Part shown: in pieces, positions 34,540 through 43,109 of the stretch
Layout: every line of letters starts with the position of its first letter
How positions within the stretch are numbered: position 1 is the first letter of the stretch
Assembly (NCBI RefSeq): GCF_040546595.1
Contig: NZ_JBEPOB010000001.1
Span: forward strand, 1,551,001-1,615,000
Reading direction: 5' to 3'
Source: Bosea sp. OAE506
GTDB lineage: Bacteria; Pseudomonadota; Alphaproteobacteria; Rhizobiales; Beijerinckiaceae
DNA length: 64,000 nucleotides
The notes under the pieces: generated by a model
Told to the model about the DNA's origin: nothing
What the model saw: only the letters and a program-made list of their open reading frames with translations
Databases searched by the model: none
Made by a program: the position numbers and the translations under genes

Positions 34540-37500
34540 CACCGCGCCGAGGCGATGTCCACCGTGCCGAAACCCGTCCGCCCGAAGCGGTCGGGGCGGT
34601 ACATGTCCTCGATCAGGGCGGCAGGGGCGACGTATCGCCCGGGCGAGACGGCGCGGGCGATATAGGCGACGGTGTAGACCAGCTTCTGGTCCTTGCTGCC
34701 CGAGCGCTCGAAGGCTGCGACATAGCGGTCGTCGCGCGCCTCGGTATGGACGGGAACGACCTCCTGCTTCAGCCAGTCGAGGCCCGCGACGGATGCGCCC
34801 TCGGTCAGGTTGGCGTTCTCGATCTCGAGCCCGGCCGGGACGGGATCGACGAGGAGCAGGCGGCCATAGCGGCTGGCTGGCTCGGTGACCGTGAGCGCCA
34901 CGACATAGCGCTCGTTCTGGCGTAGACGCGCCGGGTCGGCCTTCTCGCCCTTCATCGTGTAGATCACGCGCTCCAGCCCGAAGCCCTGGTTGAGGGCGGG
35001 CTCGGCGCCGGTCGGGATGCCGGCCACGGTGATCACCGCCTGCGCGGTGGCCGCGGCGGGATTTGCGACCGTCAGCGGCTTCTGCTCCAGCGCCGCGGCC
35101 GAGAGGGTTCGGTAGAGCGGCCCTTTCCGCTCGGCGCCGTCGACCGTCAGCGTCATGCCCTCGGCGTCCTTCGCCATCGCCTGGGCGGCGAGCACCATCC
35201 AGGCCTGCTCCTGGGTCGAGGTGTAGCGGGCCGTGTTGCGCGCGCCGTCGAGGATGGCGGCAGCGCGGCCGATCTCGGCCCGGTCGCCGGCCGATTCCGC
35301 AATCAGCGCGAGAACCGCGGCGCCGTCGCGCAGGCGCGAGCCGTAATCGGGACGCGACAGGCCATCGTCGCCGCGCTCCTGCAGCCCGGCCAGCGCACTG
35401 ACGAAGGCGGCGCGGCCGCGGCCGCGATCGCCGAGCGCCGAGAGCGCCGCACCGATCTGGGCACGGGCCATGGGTGTGGCGAAATCGGCGAGCTTGTTGT
35501 CGGCGAGGTAGCGCAGGTCGCCCATCACCGGGCGGCCGTTGCGGGCCAGCACATAGAGGGCATAGGCGATGCCGGCCGCCTCCTCCTTGACGATCTCGCC
35601 GGTGTTGACGACTTGGTTGCGCAGCCGGTCGAGCGCGAGGTTGAAGGCGGTCTGCGGCACCGCAAACTGGCGCTCGCGGGCCCGCGTCAGGAAGTCCGCC
35701 GTGAAGGCGTCCAGCCACAGATCGTCGCCGCCGACGCCCCAGAGGCCGAAGGAGCCGTTGGCGCCCTGGCGGGCGAGAACGCGCTCGATCGCGGTCTGCA
35801 CCCGCTCATCGGCATTGGCGTCGAGCGCGAGATGCTCGAGCGAGGCGAGCCGGTTGACATGGAGCAGCGGCAGGGCGCGGCTCACCGTTTGCTCGGTGCA
35901 GCCATAGGAATAGCGGTCGAGCGCCTTGAGCAAGGCGGGCACGTCGAGCGAGGCGAGCGGCGAGACGGAGACCGAGACCTGGCCTGAGCCGGGCACGAGA
36001 TCGGCCAGGAGATCGGCCGAGACGGTGATCGCGCCACCATTGCCGGGGATCGGGCGCACGATGCGGCGCGCGATGGTGGCAGCGGAGGGCTGAACGCGCA
36101 CGGCGAGGTTTTGCACGGTGCCGACGCCGCCGGGGCCGGTGATGCGGACATCGAATTCGGCGCGGCCGAGGCCGGCGGCCGTGACGGGGATCGTCATCTG
36201 GCTCTTGGCGCCGGCGGCGAGCTGGATCGTCCGGCGGGTGGCGTCGGCCGGCACCAGCACCGGGCCGCGAATGTCGAGATCGACGACATAGGGGCCGGCC
36301 GGGCCCTCGACATTGTCGATCTGGAGGTGGAAGCGCGACTGGTCGCCGATGGCGAGGAAGCGCGGCAGCGTCGCCTGCGCGACGACCTGGTCGCGCACGA
36401 TCACCTCAGCGCTGGCCTGGCCGGTGCGGCCGGCCGACCAGGCGACCGCCATGACGCGCAGAGAGCCGTTGAAAGCCGGCAGCTCGAAATCGATCTTCGC
36501 CACGCCATCGGGGCCGACCTTGACCACGCCGGAATAACGGGCGACCGGCTCCTGCGTCGGCTTCTCGCCTTCGAGGGAGGGGGCGGCGTCGCCGCCGCTG
36601 CGGATCGCGCCGCGCGTGCCCTGCATGCCGTCGATCAGATAGCCGTAGAGGTCGCGCAGCTCGTGGCCGATCTGGCGCTGGCCGAAGAAGAACTTGCTCG
36701 GATCGGGGCTTTCGAAGCGGGTCAGGTTCAGGATGCCGACATCGACGGCGGCGACCGTGACGAAGGCTTCTTCGCCGGCCCGGGCGCCGGTGACCTTCAC
36801 CGGCAGCGACAGCGTCGAGAGCGGGCGCACGAGCGGCGGCGCGCCGAGATCGAGCGCGAGCGTACGGGTCTCCTTGCCGATCGAGAACCAGGACAGGCCG
36901 ATCGCCCTGCCGGGCAGGCGCTTGGCGGCGGCATCCATCGGCCGGTGGGCGAGCACGACGAGATAGGCGCCCGCGCCCCATTCGGCCCTGACCGGGACGG
37001 TCGCGGTGGTGCCGCCGGTGGCGATGTCGATGGTGCGGAGATCGACAACGCGGTCGGTGATGACCGCGAGCGTCGCCTTGCCCGCGAAGCGGGGGCTGAG
37101 GCGGACATTCAGGCTTTCGCCATCCGCGTAAGCCGCCTTGTCGATGATGACATCGAGCACGTCCGGCGTATCGGCGGTCTTGTCGGCCTCGTAGCCGACG
37201 CTGAAGGAGACCGAGGTTTCGGTTGCATCGGGCCCGTCGGCTGAAACGTCGAGGCGGTAATTGCCCCATTCGACCGGCGCGGCGATGCGGGCGGCAGCGG
37301 CCTCCGTGACCGCGACGTCGCCATCGGCGACGCGGCGGGTCGACTTCACGCCCTCATAGTTCCAGCGGCCGTCCTGGAAGAACCATTGATAGTTGCGCGT
37401 GACCTTGGACAGGGTCCATTTCACGCCGGCCCTGGCGAGGCGGCGGCCGTCGCCATTGGCCATGATGACGTCGAAGGTCGCGGTCTGGCCGTTGCCGAGT

Positions 37501-39788
37501 TCGCCCTCCTTGAAGGCCTTGCGCACGCCGATGGCGGCGCCCTTGGGCACGATCGGCAGCGTGACGGAGCGGGCGATGGCGCGCCCGCCGGGTTCGCCGA
37601 CGCGGATGGTGAATTCGGCCTCGAGCGGGCGGTTGGTCTCGGGCTGCGCGACCGGGTTCGTAACGGTGACCTTGCCGGCGGCGTCGGTCGTGGTGCTTTC
37701 CTCGAATTCGGACTGGACCGGCTCGAAGGCCTCGTCGGTCAGGCCGACCTGATAGCCGGCGAAACCCGGAATGGCCGACTGGCCGGCGGCGCGGATCGTC
37801 ATCGAACCGTTCACGTCGAGGCCTGAGCCCGGCGCGCCGTAGAGATAGCGCGCGCTGACATCGATCTCGGCCGGCTGGCCGGCCTGCAGGACGGGCGCCT
37901 TCGGTGACAGGGTCAGTTCGAGCCGCTCGGGAACGTAATCCTCGACGAGGAAGGAGACCTCGCCGATCGCGGGGCCCTTGGGATCGGCATAGGCCTGGAC
38001 GCGCCAGGTGCCTGTCGCCGCACCCGAGAGCAGCGGGATCGAATGGGCACGCCCGCCGGCGCCCTGGTCCTCGACCTGGCGGCGGCGATACTCGACGCCG
38101 TCGGGCCGCTTGACCACCAGCGTCAGCGGCAGGCCGGTGACGGCGGTGCCGCGGGCATCGCGCAGCAGGCTTGTCAGATAGACCGTCTCGCCCGAGCGGT
38201 AGACGCCGCGCTCGGTGTAGAGGAAGGCGTCGAGCCCGGCGGGGGCGACGCGCCCCTTCACGCCGCGATCGGAGAGATCGAAGGCCGTCTGCTTCAGGTC
38301 GAGGAAGCCGTAATCCTCGGCGAGCGAGGCCGTGACGAGGCCCGGCGCATTGCCGCCCTGGCCCTTGGCGAAGCCGGCATCGAAGCGGGCATAGCCGTTG
38401 GCGTCGGAGCGGAGCGTCGCCAGCACCTCGTTGTTCTTCGCCAGCAGGCGCAGTTCGGCATTGGCGACGGGGGCGGCGTCGGAGAGCGAGCGCACCAGCA
38501 CATGCACGCCGTCGGGGCCGGAGAAGGAGGTCAGGCCGAGATCGGAAACGACGAACCACTGCGTGGCGCGGGTGGTGCCGTCGTCATAGTCGCCATCGCT
38601 GTCGGAGGGGGCAGGCGCGCGGCCGCCGCTCGGCTTGGCGAACATCACATAGACGCCGGCTTTCAGCGCGCCGACGGCCTCCACCACCGGGAAGGCGGTG
38701 ACGACGTCCTTGTTCAACTCGGATTTGACCTCCATCGAGCCGGTCCAGACGCGCTGGCCCTTGTCGCTTTCGATCTGCTTCGACTGATAGGCGCCGAGCT
38801 GGCCGAGGAAATCCTCCGAATGGACCGAATTGATCAGGTTGCGGTCGCCGATGCGCATGACCTCGAGGTCGAGCCTGTCGGCATTAACGGAGACGACCGG
38901 CACGCCCTGCTGGCCGGTGCGCGGCAGGACGTAGTTCTTGCCGGTGAAACGGACGGAGGGCGTCCGGTCGCGGACATAGACCTCGTAGTCGGCGGATTTC
39001 AGCAGCTTCTCGTCGGGGATCGCGGAGGGCACGCCCTGGCGGATGACGAAGCCGTAGCGCTCGCCATGGCGAAGTCCGTCGACGCAGATCTGGCGGTCCT
39101 CCGCGGTGACGGCGAAATCGCCTTTGCCGCCGGAGATGGCAACGTAAGGGGCGAAATCGATACGGCCGCGCGCGAGCGGTTCGGAAAACTCGAAGCAGGC
39201 GCGCGGGCTTGCGGCATCGGCATCGACCTTGTTGTCGGTCAGCCGGAAACCGCGCTGCTCGCGCAGGCCCTCATAGGCGGTGCGCAGCGAGGCGTTGTCG
39301 ACGAGATCGAGGCTGAGACGGTAGGTCGTCAGGGCCGGGCGCCAGAGTTCGTTCTTCTCGAAGATGCGGGCGAGCAGGCCCAGCGAGGCGGCTTCGTCAG
39401 TGCGGCTCGTGGCGCGCTGATAGGCGAGGTACGCGGCGCTGATGGCGCGCTCGCGCAACTCCCAGCGCTCGCGATAGTCGCGCGGCTCAATGCCGTTGGC
39501 GGCGCGCGCCATCAGGCGCCAGCCCGCCGCGTTGGCAGGCTCGGCGACGACGGCGGCATTGGCCTGGGGCAGGGCGGCGCGGGCATCGCCACGGGCGAGC
39601 GCGGCCTCGCCGGTCCGTACCAGATCGGCGGCCGAGCGGGCGCCGGCGGAGACCTCGCGCTTGAGGCGCTCTTCGAGCCGCTGGCCGTCGGCGGCGAGAT
39701 CGTTGCGGACATAAGCCTTCTGCGCGAAGGCAGGATGGGCTGCGAGCCCCAGTCCGAGGAGAAGCGCGAGGCGGGGCAGCAGGCGCAT
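34539..39788 (-). CDS. Bacterial alpha-2-macroglobulin with thioester motif
   Basis: 1749 aa from ATG 39788 with GGAGGA upstream. Signal peptide MRLLPRLALLLGLGLAAHPA, then cleavage after FAQ; no lipobox, so soluble periplasmic rather than lipoprotein. MG domains fill the first ~1200 residues; the thioester CTEQ lies at about Cys1297 (YGCTEQTVSRALPLL), followed by the helical TED domain and receptor-binding-like end. It should trap proteases covalently after bait cleavage. Transcribed with pbpC; its 5' end is 182 bp from the divergent pseudoprotease gene. Confidence 0.92.
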   Translation of the reverse strand: MRLLPRLALLLGLGLAAHPAFAQKAYVRNDLAADGQRLEERLKREVSAGARSAADLVRTGEAALARGDARAALPQANAAVVAEPANAAGWRLMARAANGIEPRDYRERWELRERAISAAYLAYQRATSRTDEAASLGLLARIFEKNELWRPALTTYRLSLDLVDNASLRTAYEGLREQRGFRLTDNKVDADAASPRACFEFSEPLARGRIDFAPYVAISGGKGDFAVTAEDRQICVDGLRHGERYGFVIRQGVPSAIPDEKLLKSADYEVYVRDRTPSVRFTGKNYVLPRTGQQGVPVVSVNADRLDLEVMRIGDRNLINSVHSEDFLGQLGAYQSKQIESDKGQRVWTGSMEVKSELNKDVVTAFPVVEAVGALKAGVYVMFAKPSGGRAPAPSDSDGDYDDGTTRATQWFVVSDLGLTSFSGPDGVHVLVRSLSDAAPVANAELRLLAKNNEVLATLRSDANGYARFDAGFAKGQGGNAPGLVTASLAEDYGFLDLKQTAFDLSDRGVKGRVAPAGLDAFLYTERGVYRSGETVYLTSLLRDARGTAVTGLPLTLVVKRPDGVEYRRRQVEDQGAGGRAHSIPLLSGAATGTWRVQAYADPKGPAIGEVSFLVEDYVPERLELTLSPKAPVLQAGQPAEIDVSARYLYGAPGSGLDVNGSMTIRAAGQSAIPGFAGYQVGLTDEAFEPVQSEFEESTTTDAAGKVTVTNPVAQPETNRPLEAEFTIRVGEPGGRAIARSVTLPIVPKGAAIGVRKAFKEGELGNGQTATFDVIMANGDGRRLARAGVKWTLSKVTRNYQWFFQDGRWNYEGVKSTRRVADGDVAVTEAAAARIAAPVEWGNYRLDVSADGPDATETSVSFSVGYEADKTADTPDVLDVIIDKAAYADGESLNVRLSPRFAGKATLAVITDRVVDLRTIDIATGGTTATVPVRAEWGAGAYLVVLAHRPMDAAAKRLPGRAIGLSWFSIGKETRTLALDLGAPPLVRPLSTLSLPVKVTGARAGEEAFVTVAAVDVGILNLTRFESPDPSKFFFGQRQIGHELRDLYGYLIDGMQGTRGAIRSGGDAAPSLEGEKPTQEPVARYSGVVKVGPDGVAKIDFELPAFNGSLRVMAVAWSAGRTGQASAEVIVRDQVVAQATLPRFLAIGDQSRFHLQIDNVEGPAGPYVVDLDIRGPVLVPADATRRTIQLAAGAKSQMTIPVTAAGLGRAEFDVRITGPGGVGTVQNLAVRVQPSAATIARRIVRPIPGNGGAITVSADLLADLVPGSGQVSVSVSPLASLDVPALLKALDRYSYGCTEQTVSRALPLLHVNRLASLEHLALDANADERVQTAIERVLARQGANGSFGLWGVGGDDLWLDAFTADFLTRARERQFAVPQTAFNLALDRLRNQVVNTGEIVKEEAAGIAYALYVLARNGRPVMGDLRYLADNKLADFATPMARAQIGAALSALGDRGRGRAAFVSALAGLQERGDDGLSRPDYGSRLRDGAAVLALIAESAGDRAEIGRAAAILDGARNTARYTSTQEQAWMVLAAQAMAKDAEGMTLTVDGAERKGPLYRTLSAAALEQKPLTVANPAAATAQAVITVAGIPTGAEPALNQGFGLERVIYTMKGEKADPARLRQNERYVVALTVTEPASRYGRLLLVDPVPAGLEIENANLTEGASVAGLDWLKQEVVPVHTEARDDRYVAAFERSGSKDQKLVYTVAYIARAVSPGRYVAPAALIEDMYRPDRFGRTGFGTVDIASAR

Positions 39789-39970
39789 GGGCAATCCTCC
39801 GGAGGACGTCCGCGTGGCGGCGATGCCGGGCAAGGCCGGTCGGGGTGCGGTCGCGGCGGCAGGCTATCACCGGCGCGTCGCGGTGCAATCCGAAAGAACG
39901 GCCGAACGCGCGCGCCCCTTGCGGGCCCCGGCGATCTGACGCTCAATGCGCGCCTTCCAGGGAGGCGGCG

Positions 39971-41410
39971 ATGAGAACCGGATCTGTGCGTCGCATGCGG
40001 ACAGCCGCGCTGGCGACGACCTTCCTCTGCCTGTTCGCAGGCAGCGCCGTGGCGCAGGCGCCCGCCCCCGTGGCCAATCCGCAGCTCGCCGCGGCCCAGG
40101 CCGGTTTCGAGAACCTGCCCGAGCCGGAGCGCCGGGCGATCCAGGCCGACCTGATCTGGAGCGGGCACTTCAACGGCGCCGTCAGCGGCGGCTACGGGCC
40201 GCTCACCTTCCGTGCGATCAACGCCTTCAAGGCTGGCAAGGGCGCAGCCGACGGCCTGTTGAGCCCGCCCGAGCGGCGCAGTCTCGCCCAGGCCGCGCAG
40301 GCGGCTCGCGAGGCGGCGGGCTTCCGCGTCCTCGCGGACGAGCGCACCGGCCTGCGCATCGGTATCCCCCTAGCGGTCCTGCCGAAGCGGGACGTCTCGC
40401 CGTCGGGCAGTCGCTGGCAGAGCGCCGACGGCAAGGTGACGCTGGACACTTCGGCGACGCCCCCGGGCGAGACGCTGGAGGCCGTCTACGAGAAGGCCAC
40501 CGCGCCGACGCCGAACAATCCGGGCCGGAAGATCACCTACAAGCTGCTGCGGCCGGATTTCTTCGTGGTCACCGGCGAGACGCCGACCGGGAAGTTCTAC
40601 CGGAGGCTCGCCTCGGGACCGTCCGGGTTGCGGGGCTTCTCGATCGGCTACGACAAGGCGCTATCGGGTACCGTCGACAAGCTCGTGATCGCGATTGCGG
40701 CGAGCTTCGAGCCGTTCCCGACCGGCCCGCTGCTGCAGGCTCCGGCCGTGGCCTCGGCCACCGGCCCGAGCGCGGCGACGGCCATCGCTGCCACCGCGGC
40801 AGCGGCCTCGGCCACGCGACCGAGCGAGAGACATGCGAGCGGTGTCGCCGTCGGCGAGCGCGTGGTCGCGACAGCGGCTGCTGCGACCGAGGGCTGCCGT
40901 TCGCTGCGGGCCGGGGGGCGTGTCGCCCGGCTTCGCGGGGCGCCGGAGGCGGGCATCGCGCTGCTCGATATCGAGGGCGGTGCGCCTTTGTCTGCGCCGG
41001 GCTTCCGCGCCGACCCGGTGACTGAGGGCGACAGCCTCGTGCTCGTGGCCTTCGGGGAAGAGCAGGGCAAGCGCGTTGCAGTGGCCCTGCCGGGGCAGGC
41101 GGTCGCGGGCACTGCCGGGATGGCCGTTCTGGCGCCGCTCCAGCCGGGGCAGGCAGGGGCGGCGGCGTTCGACCGCCAGGGCCGCTTTGCTGGGCTCGTC
41201 ACCGGCAACCCGTCGGACAAGGTCCTGATCGCCGGGATCGCCCCGCAGCGCAGCTACGCACTCGCCGGTGCGGCATCGGTTCAGGCGGCGGCGACGAAGG
41301 CCGGCGCCACGGCGCCTTCTCCGGCTCCGGCCGGACGCTCCGATCTGAGCACGGGCGCGATCGTCGAGAAGGCGGCGCCCGCCGTGCTGGCGATCGTCTG
41401 CGGGCTATAA
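39971..41410 (+). CDS. Periplasmic peptidoglycan-binding-like protein with trypsin-fold pseudoprotease domain
   Basis: 479 aa from ATG 39971 (GGGAGGCGGCG upstream). Signal peptide ~1-29 (CLFAGSAVAQ). Residues ~45-110 resemble a peptidoglycan-binding domain (YGPLTFRAINAFKAGKG). A middle region of ~130 residues is unassigned. An Ala-rich linker precedes a C-terminal trypsin-like pattern in which catalytic residues seem replaced: TAAH becomes TAAA (~304), the DIALL aspartate becomes Gly in GIALLDI (~328), GNSGG becomes GQAGA (Ala ~395). Hence a binding or decoy role rather than catalysis is inferred. Divergent from the alpha-2-macroglobulin gene. Confidence 0.72.
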   Translation: MRTGSVRRMRTAALATTFLCLFAGSAVAQAPAPVANPQLAAAQAGFENLPEPERRAIQADLIWSGHFNGAVSGGYGPLTFRAINAFKAGKGAADGLLSPPERRSLAQAAQAAREAAGFRVLADERTGLRIGIPLAVLPKRDVSPSGSRWQSADGKVTLDTSATPPGETLEAVYEKATAPTPNNPGRKITYKLLRPDFFVVTGETPTGKFYRRLASGPSGLRGFSIGYDKALSGTVDKLVIAIAASFEPFPTGPLLQAPAVASATGPSAATAIAATAAAASATRPSERHASGVAVGERVVATAAAATEGCRSLRAGGRVARLRGAPEAGIALLDIEGGAPLSAPGFRADPVTEGDSLVLVAFGEEQGKRVAVALPGQAVAGTAGMAVLAPLQPGQAGAAAFDRQGRFAGLVTGNPSDKVLIAGIAPQRSYALAGAASVQAAATKAGATAPSPAPAGRSDLSTGAIVEKAAPAVLAIVCGL

Positions 41411-41507
41411 AATTAGCACCGAAGGCAGTTGTCTCCGCTGCGACAATCGGTTCAGATGCAGCTGTCTACGCAAGAGTGCCCCGTCGATGACGAGGAGCGC
41501 TCGGTGA

Positions 41508-41521
41508 CTAAATCGATTTAG
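41508..41521. promoter_or_regulatory. LacI-type operator palindrome before tctC
   Basis: CTAAATCGATTTAG, a perfect 14-bp palindrome with the central CG typical of LacI/GalR sites, immediately before the GGGAGAG ribosome binding site of tctC. No lacI-type gene is in the window. Confidence 0.55.
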
Positions 41522-41534
41522 GGAGAGACCCATT

Positions 41535-42530
41535 ATGACGGACATCATCACCCGGCGTGGCGTGCTCGCGGGAGCCGCCGCGGCCGGAGCCGCATCGCTG
41601 ATCGCAAAGCCGGCCCTGGCGCAGGCGCAGTGGCCGTCACGGCCCGTGACCCTGATCTGCCCCTGGGGCGCCGGCGGCGGCACCGACGCCACGGCCCGCA
41701 TCGTGGCCCAGCTCATGGAAAAGGAGCTTGGCCAGCCCTTCAACGTGGTGAACCGCACGGGCGGTTCGGGCGTGGTCGGCCATTCGGCGATCGCGACCGC
41801 GGCGCCCGACGGCTACACGATCGGAATGCTCACGGTGGAGATCACCATGATGCATCATCAGGGCCTGACGGAGCTGAAGTCGACGAACTATGCCGCGCTC
41901 GGCCTGATGAACGAAGACCCGCCGGGTGTGCAGGTCTCGGCCTCGAGCCCCTACAAGGACATTAAGGCGCTGGCCGACGCGATCAAGGCGGCGCCTCCCG
42001 GCAAGCTCAAGGCTTCGGGCACGGGCCAGGGCGGCATCTGGCATCTGGCGCTGATCGGCTGGCTCGTCGCGATGGGCCTGAAGCCGGACCATGTCGCCTG
42101 GGTGCCGTCCAACGGCGCCGCGCCGGGCATGCAGGATCTGGCGGCGGGCGGCATCGACATCGTCACCTGCTCGGTGCCGGAGGCCCGCGCCATGATCGAC
42201 GCCGGCAAGGCGAAATCGCTGGCGATCATGGCGGAAGCCCGCAACCCGCAGTTCAAGGACGTGCCGACGCTGAACGAGACGCTCGGCATCAACTACTCCG
42301 TCGGCGCCTGGCGCGGCATCGGCGGGCCGAAGGGCATCCCCGCCGACATCCAGGCGAAGATCACCGCCTCGCTGAAGAAGGCCTTCGAGTCGAAGGACTA
42401 TCAGGACTTCATGAACGCGCGCGGCTTCGGCATGAAGTTCGCCGACGGCCCGGGCTTCGCCAAGTTCATGGAAGAGGGCGACAAGGCCATGGCGGCCGCC
42501 ATGAAGGCCGCCGGCCTGGCCAAGGCCTGA
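41535..42530 (+). CDS. Tripartite tricarboxylate transporter substrate-binding protein (Bug/TctC family)
   Basis: 331 aa. Tat-type signal (TRRGVLAGAAAAGAASLIA ending ALAQ). Mature start WPSRPVTLICPWGAGGGTDA matches Bug proteins, which bind carboxylates between two lobes; the second loop is seen as GGSGVVGHSAIATAAPDGYT. The ligand cannot be told. A LacI-type palindrome lies just upstream and a strong hairpin just downstream, before tctB, consistent with higher expression of the binding protein. Confidence 0.93.
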   Translation: MTDIITRRGVLAGAAAAGAASLIAKPALAQAQWPSRPVTLICPWGAGGGTDATARIVAQLMEKELGQPFNVVNRTGGSGVVGHSAIATAAPDGYTIGMLTVEITMMHHQGLTELKSTNYAALGLMNEDPPGVQVSASSPYKDIKALADAIKAAPPGKLKASGTGQGGIWHLALIGWLVAMGLKPDHVAWVPSNGAAPGMQDLAAGGIDIVTCSVPEARAMIDAGKAKSLAIMAEARNPQFKDVPTLNETLGINYSVGAWRGIGGPKGIPADIQAKITASLKKAFESKDYQDFMNARGFGMKFADGPGFAKFMEEGDKAMAAAMKAAGLAKA

Positions 42531-42544
42531 TCGGCGCACTCCTC

Positions 42545-42575
42545 GACGCCGGAGAGCCTCGGGCTCTCCGGCGTC
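42545..42575 (+). terminator. Hairpin between tctC and tctB (partial terminator)
   Basis: A perfect 14-bp stem (GACGCCGGAGAGCC, loop TCG, mirror arm) followed by TTT and three TTTGCC units. Probably attenuates transcription after tctC while leaving some read-through to tctBA. Confidence 0.7.
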
Positions 42576-42610
42576 TTTGCCTTTGCCTTTGCCATACTCT
42601 GGAGTTGCCG

Positions 42611-43102
42611 ATGCAACTGTCCGATCGCCTGACCGGCGGCGCCATTGCGGCGCTTGGCTCGGTCGCCTTCTATTATGGCTCGAAGCTGCCGCCGGTACCC
42701 GGCCAGCAGGTCGGCCCTTCCGCCTTTCCGATGGTCGTCGGCGCCGGGCTCGTGCTCTGCGGGGCGCTGATCGTCTTCGGCGTCGGACGCCATTTCGAGG
42801 AGGTGGCGGAGGCCGAGGTCACCAGCCACACCGCGCCCGAACTGCTCGAGCCGCTGCCGGCCTGGCGCAACTGGCTGGCGCTGCTGCCGCCGGCACTGGT
42901 GCTGTTCTATGCGCTGGCCTCCGAGACGCTCGGCTTCCTGCCGACTGCAGCGATCATGGTCGCGGCCGCCAGCTTCGCCTTCGGTGCGAAGCCGAAGCTG
43001 GCGATCCCGCTGGCCATCATCGCGCCCTTCGTCGTCAACCTGATCTTCCTGAAGCTGCTGCGCGTGCCGCTCCCCGGCGGTCTCCTGCCTTTCCCGTGGT
43101 GA
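42611..43102 (+). CDS. TTT transporter small membrane subunit (TctB)
   Basis: 163 aa from ATG 42611, seven bases after GGAG. Four membrane helices: TGGAIAALGSVAFYYGS, AFPMVVGAGLVLCGALIV, WLALLPPALVLFYALAS and AIPLAIIAPFVVNLIFLKLL. TctB is the poorly conserved small membrane partner of TctA; the identification leans on topology and position between tctC and tctA. Confidence 0.88.
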   Translation: MQLSDRLTGGAIAALGSVAFYYGSKLPPVPGQQVGPSAFPMVVGAGLVLCGALIVFGVGRHFEEVAEAEVTSHTAPELLEPLPAWRNWLALLPPALVLFYALASETLGFLPTAAIMVAAASFAFGAKPKLAIPLAIIAPFVVNLIFLKLLRVPLPGGLLPFPW

Positions 43103-43109
43103 CGCGATC

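Noticed and set aside
32338..35718. A 1126-codon frame extending pbpC into the alpha-2-macroglobulin gene
   Set aside because: The upstream part is an out-of-frame shadow of A2M; the real start lies at 34539 or just downstream.
42575..42593. Three TTTGCC units as a possible repeat locus
   Set aside because: Too short and placed as the tail of a terminator-like hairpin; no array.
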